Below are positions 5,049 to 7,014 of a stretch of 7,014 nt of DNA, in pieces. A program made the translations under genes and the position numbers. The notes under the pieces are model-generated. The model was not told the DNA's origin. It was given only the letters and a program-made list of their open reading frames with translations, and did not search any database. Origin of the DNA: Anaerolineae bacterium. GTDB taxonomy: Bacteria; Chloroflexota; Anaerolineae; Aggregatilineales; Phototrophicaceae. Each line of letters begins with the position of its first letter. Position 1 is the stretch's first letter. Location: NCBI GenBank assembly GCA_015492875.1, contig WGEI01000410.1, forward strand, positions 1 to 7,014. Reading direction: 5' to 3'.

Positions 5049-5555
5049 ATGGCGATTGCTTATTTAGCATTAGGCTCAAATATCAACCCAGAAGAGAACC
5101 TGCGGGCGGCGCTGATTTTTCTCAAAGAGCAAACTAGGCTATTGACCTACTCTTCTGTTTATATCACGCCACCACAAGGGTATGCTGACCAACCCGACTT
5201 TTATAATATGGCGGCAAAAGTGGAAACTCACCTAGAAGCGTGGCCATTCAAGCGCGATGTTATCGGGGCGATTGAGCAAACGTTAAAACGGATACGAGAC
5301 CCCAACAATAAAAATGCGCCGCGCACGATTGATATTGACATTGCGCTATGGGATGATGCCGTCTTCGACTATGGGCTAAAGCCGTGGCATGTGCCGGAAC
5401 CCGATATTTTGCGCTTTGCACATGTGGCCGTTCCACTGGCAGAAATTGCCCCCGATTATGTGCACCCAGAAATGGGGCAAACATTAGCCGAAATTGCTGC
5501 GATATTTTCTAGCGATAACTTTAACGTCACCCGATTAGATTTATCCTATGGTTAG
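5049..5555 (+). CDS. folK: 2-amino-4-hydroxy-6-hydroxymethyldihydropteridine pyrophosphokinase (HPPK)
   Basis: The cytoplasmic enzyme transfers pyrophosphate from ATP to 6-hydroxymethyl-7,8-dihydropterin, the step just before dihydropteroate synthase. At 168 residues it is about the usual length (E. coli 159). Hallmarks are YLALGSN (5-11), TPPQGYADQPDFYNMA (40-55), RIRDPNNKNAPRTIDIDIAL (81-100) and RFAHVAVPLAEIAPDY near 121-136. D95 and D97 of the TIDIDIA motif match the magnesium-binding aspartates of E. coli HPPK, and R92 is the nearby conserved arginine. The ATG directly abuts the folB stop, so the two are translated from one message. GAGGA lies about 10 nt upstream, inside folB. No folP follows in the window; the next gene is unrelated. 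Confidence 0.95.
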   Translation: MAIAYLALGSNINPEENLRAALIFLKEQTRLLTYSSVYITPPQGYADQPDFYNMAAKVETHLEAWPFKRDVIGAIEQTLKRIRDPNNKNAPRTIDIDIALWDDAVFDYGLKPWHVPEPDILRFAHVAVPLAEIAPDYVHPEMGQTLAEIAAIFSSDNFNVTRLDLSYG

Positions 5556-5596
5556 CCTATGACAGGCCAAGAACAACCCTACATCTATAGTCAAGG

Positions 5597-5608
5597 TGTG
5601 TATACAAT
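5597..5608 (+). promoter_or_regulatory. Candidate -10 region for the polysaccharide genes
   Basis: TATACAAT at 5601-5608, preceded by TGTG, is the best promoter-like string in the 110-nt gap between folK and the kinase gene. No good -35 is seen 16-18 nt upstream. If used, the leader to the kinase ATG would be about 50 nt. No terminator is visible after folK, so read-through is also possible. Confidence 0.3.
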
Positions 5609-5665
5609 AGCGGCGCACTAAAATAAGCGCATCTTTCAAAAAAGCTGCCGGCCTAAGGAGCATAT

Positions 5666-6325
5666 ATGGGGAATACGAAACTCATTACCCTAACCGACCC
5701 TCGTTCAGAAGCCGCAGAGGCTTTTCGCACGTTACGCACGAACCTGATGTTCAGCAGTGTAGAAAATCCTATCCATACTCTGTTGGTCACTTCTGCAGCG
5801 CAAAGCGAGGGGAAAAGTGAAGTTCTGGCCAATTTAGCAGTAACCTTCGCCCAAGCCGGCCACAAAACTATTATTGTGGATAGCGATTTGCGGAAGCCAG
5901 CCCAGCATGAGATTTGGGGCATCACCAATGAGCGCGGTCTCACCAATATGATGCTAGAAGATGCGGCGCTGGCCGAGCCACCACTTGCCAGTACAGAGGT
6001 GGAACATTTACAGGTATTACCTAGTGGGCCGCTACCGCCCAACCCGGCTGACCTATTGAGCAGCCAACGGATGCAAGAAGTTATCGGTATCCTGAAAGCA
6101 CGGGCGGCGTATGTGCTCTTTGATAGTCCCCCAGTGCTAGCGGCCACCGACGCAGCAGTGCTCGGCGTAAAGCTGGATGGAGCGTTACTGGTTGTGCAAG
6201 CAGGAAGCACCCGCAGAGACCATACAGCACGGGCGCGAGATGCGTTAGAGCGTGTCCATGTGCGCTTGATTGGGGCTGTGTTAACCAACGCTGACCGGGA
6301 GACGGCAGGTAGCTACTACGGTTAG
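5666..6325 (+). CDS. CpsD/CapB-type tyrosine autokinase (BY-kinase)
   Basis: These cytoplasmic P-loop kinases work with a membrane polysaccharide co-polymerase to control chain length and export of capsule or exopolysaccharide. The 219 residues include EAFRTLRTNL (18-27), whose E18, R21 and R24 fit the family's oligomerisation motif. The Walker A motif is AAQSEGKS (44-51; K50, S51), the Walker A' motif IIVDSDLRKP (69-78), and the Walker B-type motif VLFDSPPVL (150-158). Position 52 is Glu instead of the usual Thr after GKS. The C-terminus (GSYYG) has only two tyrosines, few for the usual tyrosine cluster. No membrane activator domain is fused, so a separate Wzz-type partner is expected elsewhere. 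AAGGAG (5655-5660) precedes the ATG by 5 nt. The next gene encodes a small membrane protein, then RmlA, consistent with a polysaccharide locus. Confidence 0.88.
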   Translation: MGNTKLITLTDPRSEAAEAFRTLRTNLMFSSVENPIHTLLVTSAAQSEGKSEVLANLAVTFAQAGHKTIIVDSDLRKPAQHEIWGITNERGLTNMMLEDAALAEPPLASTEVEHLQVLPSGPLPPNPADLLSSQRMQEVIGILKARAAYVLFDSPPVLAATDAAVLGVKLDGALLVVQAGSTRRDHTARARDALERVHVRLIGAVLTNADRETAGSYYG

Positions 6326-6352
6326 CGAATAAGTAAGTTTGCCAACTGAGAT

Positions 6353-6541
6353 ATGACAAAACAACACCTTCCCCCAGAACCCAAATCCCTGAAAAAATGG
6401 CAAGATTTACCACGAAACAAACCATCTAAATCAGCCATGCCGCCAGCAAACGGTGGGTTAAAATGGGCATGGGGGCTATGGATTGTTATGATCGTTCTTG
6501 TTCTTTTAGCCTTCTTATTGCAAGGGAGGCTGATACCATAA
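6353..6541 (+). CDS. Small single-pass membrane protein of unknown function
   Basis: The 62-residue product has a hydrophilic, lysine- and proline-rich N-terminal half (1-37) and one clear membrane helix, about 38-57 (WAWGLWIVMIVLVLLAFLLQ). The positive N-terminus predicts cytoplasmic N-terminus and outward C-terminus, as in a tail anchor. I do not recognise a family. The ribosome binding site is weak (ACTGAG just before the ATG), so translation may depend on the kinase gene ending 27 nt upstream. The stop codon overlaps the Shine-Dalgarno of the following gene (TAAGGAG), which argues that the frame is real and co-transcribed with its neighbours. An anchor or partner for the soluble kinase is a possibility, purely inferred from position. 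Confidence 0.65.
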   Translation: MTKQHLPPEPKSLKKWQDLPRNKPSKSAMPPANGGLKWAWGLWIVMIVLVLLAFLLQGRLIP

Positions 6542-6554
6542 GGAGCAATACACC

Positions 6555-7014
6555 ATGAAGGGGTTAATCCTGAGTGGCGGCAAGGGAACACGGCTGTATC
6601 CCTTAACATATACGCGAGCAAAGCAACTCATCCCCGTGGCCAATAAGCCTATTCTCGTTCGTGTAGTAGAGTCTATACGCGATGCTGGCGTTACGGAGAT
6701 TGGCGTTGTGATTGGCCATACGGGGCCAGAGATACGCGACGCGCTAGGCGATGGTAGTGAATGGGGCGTTGCAATTACTTATATTCCACAGGATAGCCCA
6801 GATGGTCTGGCACACGCCGTGAAAATAGCCGAAAATTTTATCGGCGATGAACGCTTTGTGATGTTTTTGGGCGATAATGTTATTCAAGGCGGCATCAGCA
6901 CATTAATTAGAGATTTTGCGGAAAATCCTGATTGGAATAGTCAAATTGTTTTGAAAGAGGTTGATAATCCATCCGCTTATGGCGTTGCACAATTACGCAA
7001 TGATGGCAGTATAG
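6555..7014 (+). CDS. rmlA: Glucose-1-phosphate thymidylyltransferase, long form, partial (3' end outside window)
   Basis: The enzyme makes dTDP-glucose from dTTP and glucose-1-phosphate, the first step toward dTDP-rhamnose and other deoxysugars for surface polysaccharides. The 153 visible codons start with the nucleotidyltransferase signature LILSGGKGTRLYPLT (4-18) and KQLIPVANKP (23-32). QDSPDGLAHAV (79-89) and FLGDNVIQGG (104-113) follow, with D107 as the likely metal-binding aspartate. The NPSAYGVAQL segment (about 139-148) is the family's substrate-loop region. The IPVANKPIL and GDNVIQGGI wording fits the long (about 350-residue, StrD/RfbA-like) form rather than the short RmlA; the missing C-terminus would settle this. 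AAGGAG (6540-6545) lies 9 nt before the ATG and overlaps the stop of the preceding small gene, so the genes are probably co-transcribed. Confidence 0.9.
   Translation, partial: MKGLILSGGKGTRLYPLTYTRAKQLIPVANKPILVRVVESIRDAGVTEIGVVIGHTGPEIRDALGDGSEWGVAITYIPQDSPDGLAHAVKIAENFIGDERFVMFLGDNVIQGGISTLIRDFAENPDWNSQIVLKEVDNPSAYGVAQLRNDGSI

Noticed and set aside
5559..5621. 20-residue reading frame just after folK
   Set aside because: It has no ribosome binding site, no recognisable sequence and overlaps the candidate promoter for the kinase gene.
5653..6288. 211-codon minus-strand reading frame opposite the BY-kinase
   Set aside because: It is Arg/Ser/Ala-rich with no recognisable motif, while the plus strand carries a complete kinase with Walker motifs and a ribosome binding site.
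1..7014. Mobile element, CRISPR array or RNA gene
   Set aside because: No transposase, integrase, long terminal inverted repeats, regularly spaced repeats, or tRNA/rRNA-like sequence was seen in any intergenic stretch.

Overview
This window is bacterial chromosomal DNA carrying ten protein-coding genes, two of them cut by the window edges. No RNA gene, CRISPR array, insertion sequence or other mobile element was seen. Most genes have clear Shine-Dalgarno sequences. The gene mix (a citrate synthase of the small bacterial type, a Crp/Fnr regulator next to DUF2249, cupin and histidine-rich membrane proteins, a soluble BY-kinase and a long-form RmlA) is what I would expect from Chloroflexota or a relative. 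That assignment is an inference from family resemblance, not a proven identification.

Left part, minus strand. The 5' two thirds of a citrate synthase gene (1-813) runs off the left edge. A gene-free stretch of about 290 bases upstream of it holds its candidate promoter and a cluster of TTGAT/ATCAA words. Next is folE (1138-1893), GTP cyclohydrolase I, with its own rho-independent terminator and a separate upstream region.

Middle part, minus strand. A compact unit reads leftwards: a Crp/Fnr-family regulator (3963-4634), a DUF2249 protein (3647-3880), a small cupin (3323-3640) and a 12-helix histidine-rich membrane protein that looks NnrS-like (2232-3323), closed by a terminator at 2180-2204. 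The last three genes are almost touching or overlapping. A perfect 7-bp inverted repeat with a 6-bp spacer (3941-3960) sits between the regulator and the DUF2249 gene, where an operator or weak terminator would lie. By analogy with DNR/NnrR-controlled gene sets, I infer a role in sensing or coping with nitric oxide or low oxygen. This unit is the most interesting part of the window.

Right part, plus strand. folB/folX-like dihydroneopterin aldolase (4686-5048) and folK (5049-5555) abut exactly and start divergently from the regulator. With folE they supply three steps of the GTP-to-pterin pyrophosphate route; folP is not in the window. After a 110-base gap comes a cell-envelope polysaccharide block: a CpsD/CapB-like BY-kinase (5666-6325), a 62-residue single-helix membrane protein of unknown function (6353-6541), and the start of a long-form glucose-1-phosphate thymidylyltransferase (6555 to the right edge). 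This suggests the left end of an exopolysaccharide or dTDP-sugar locus.
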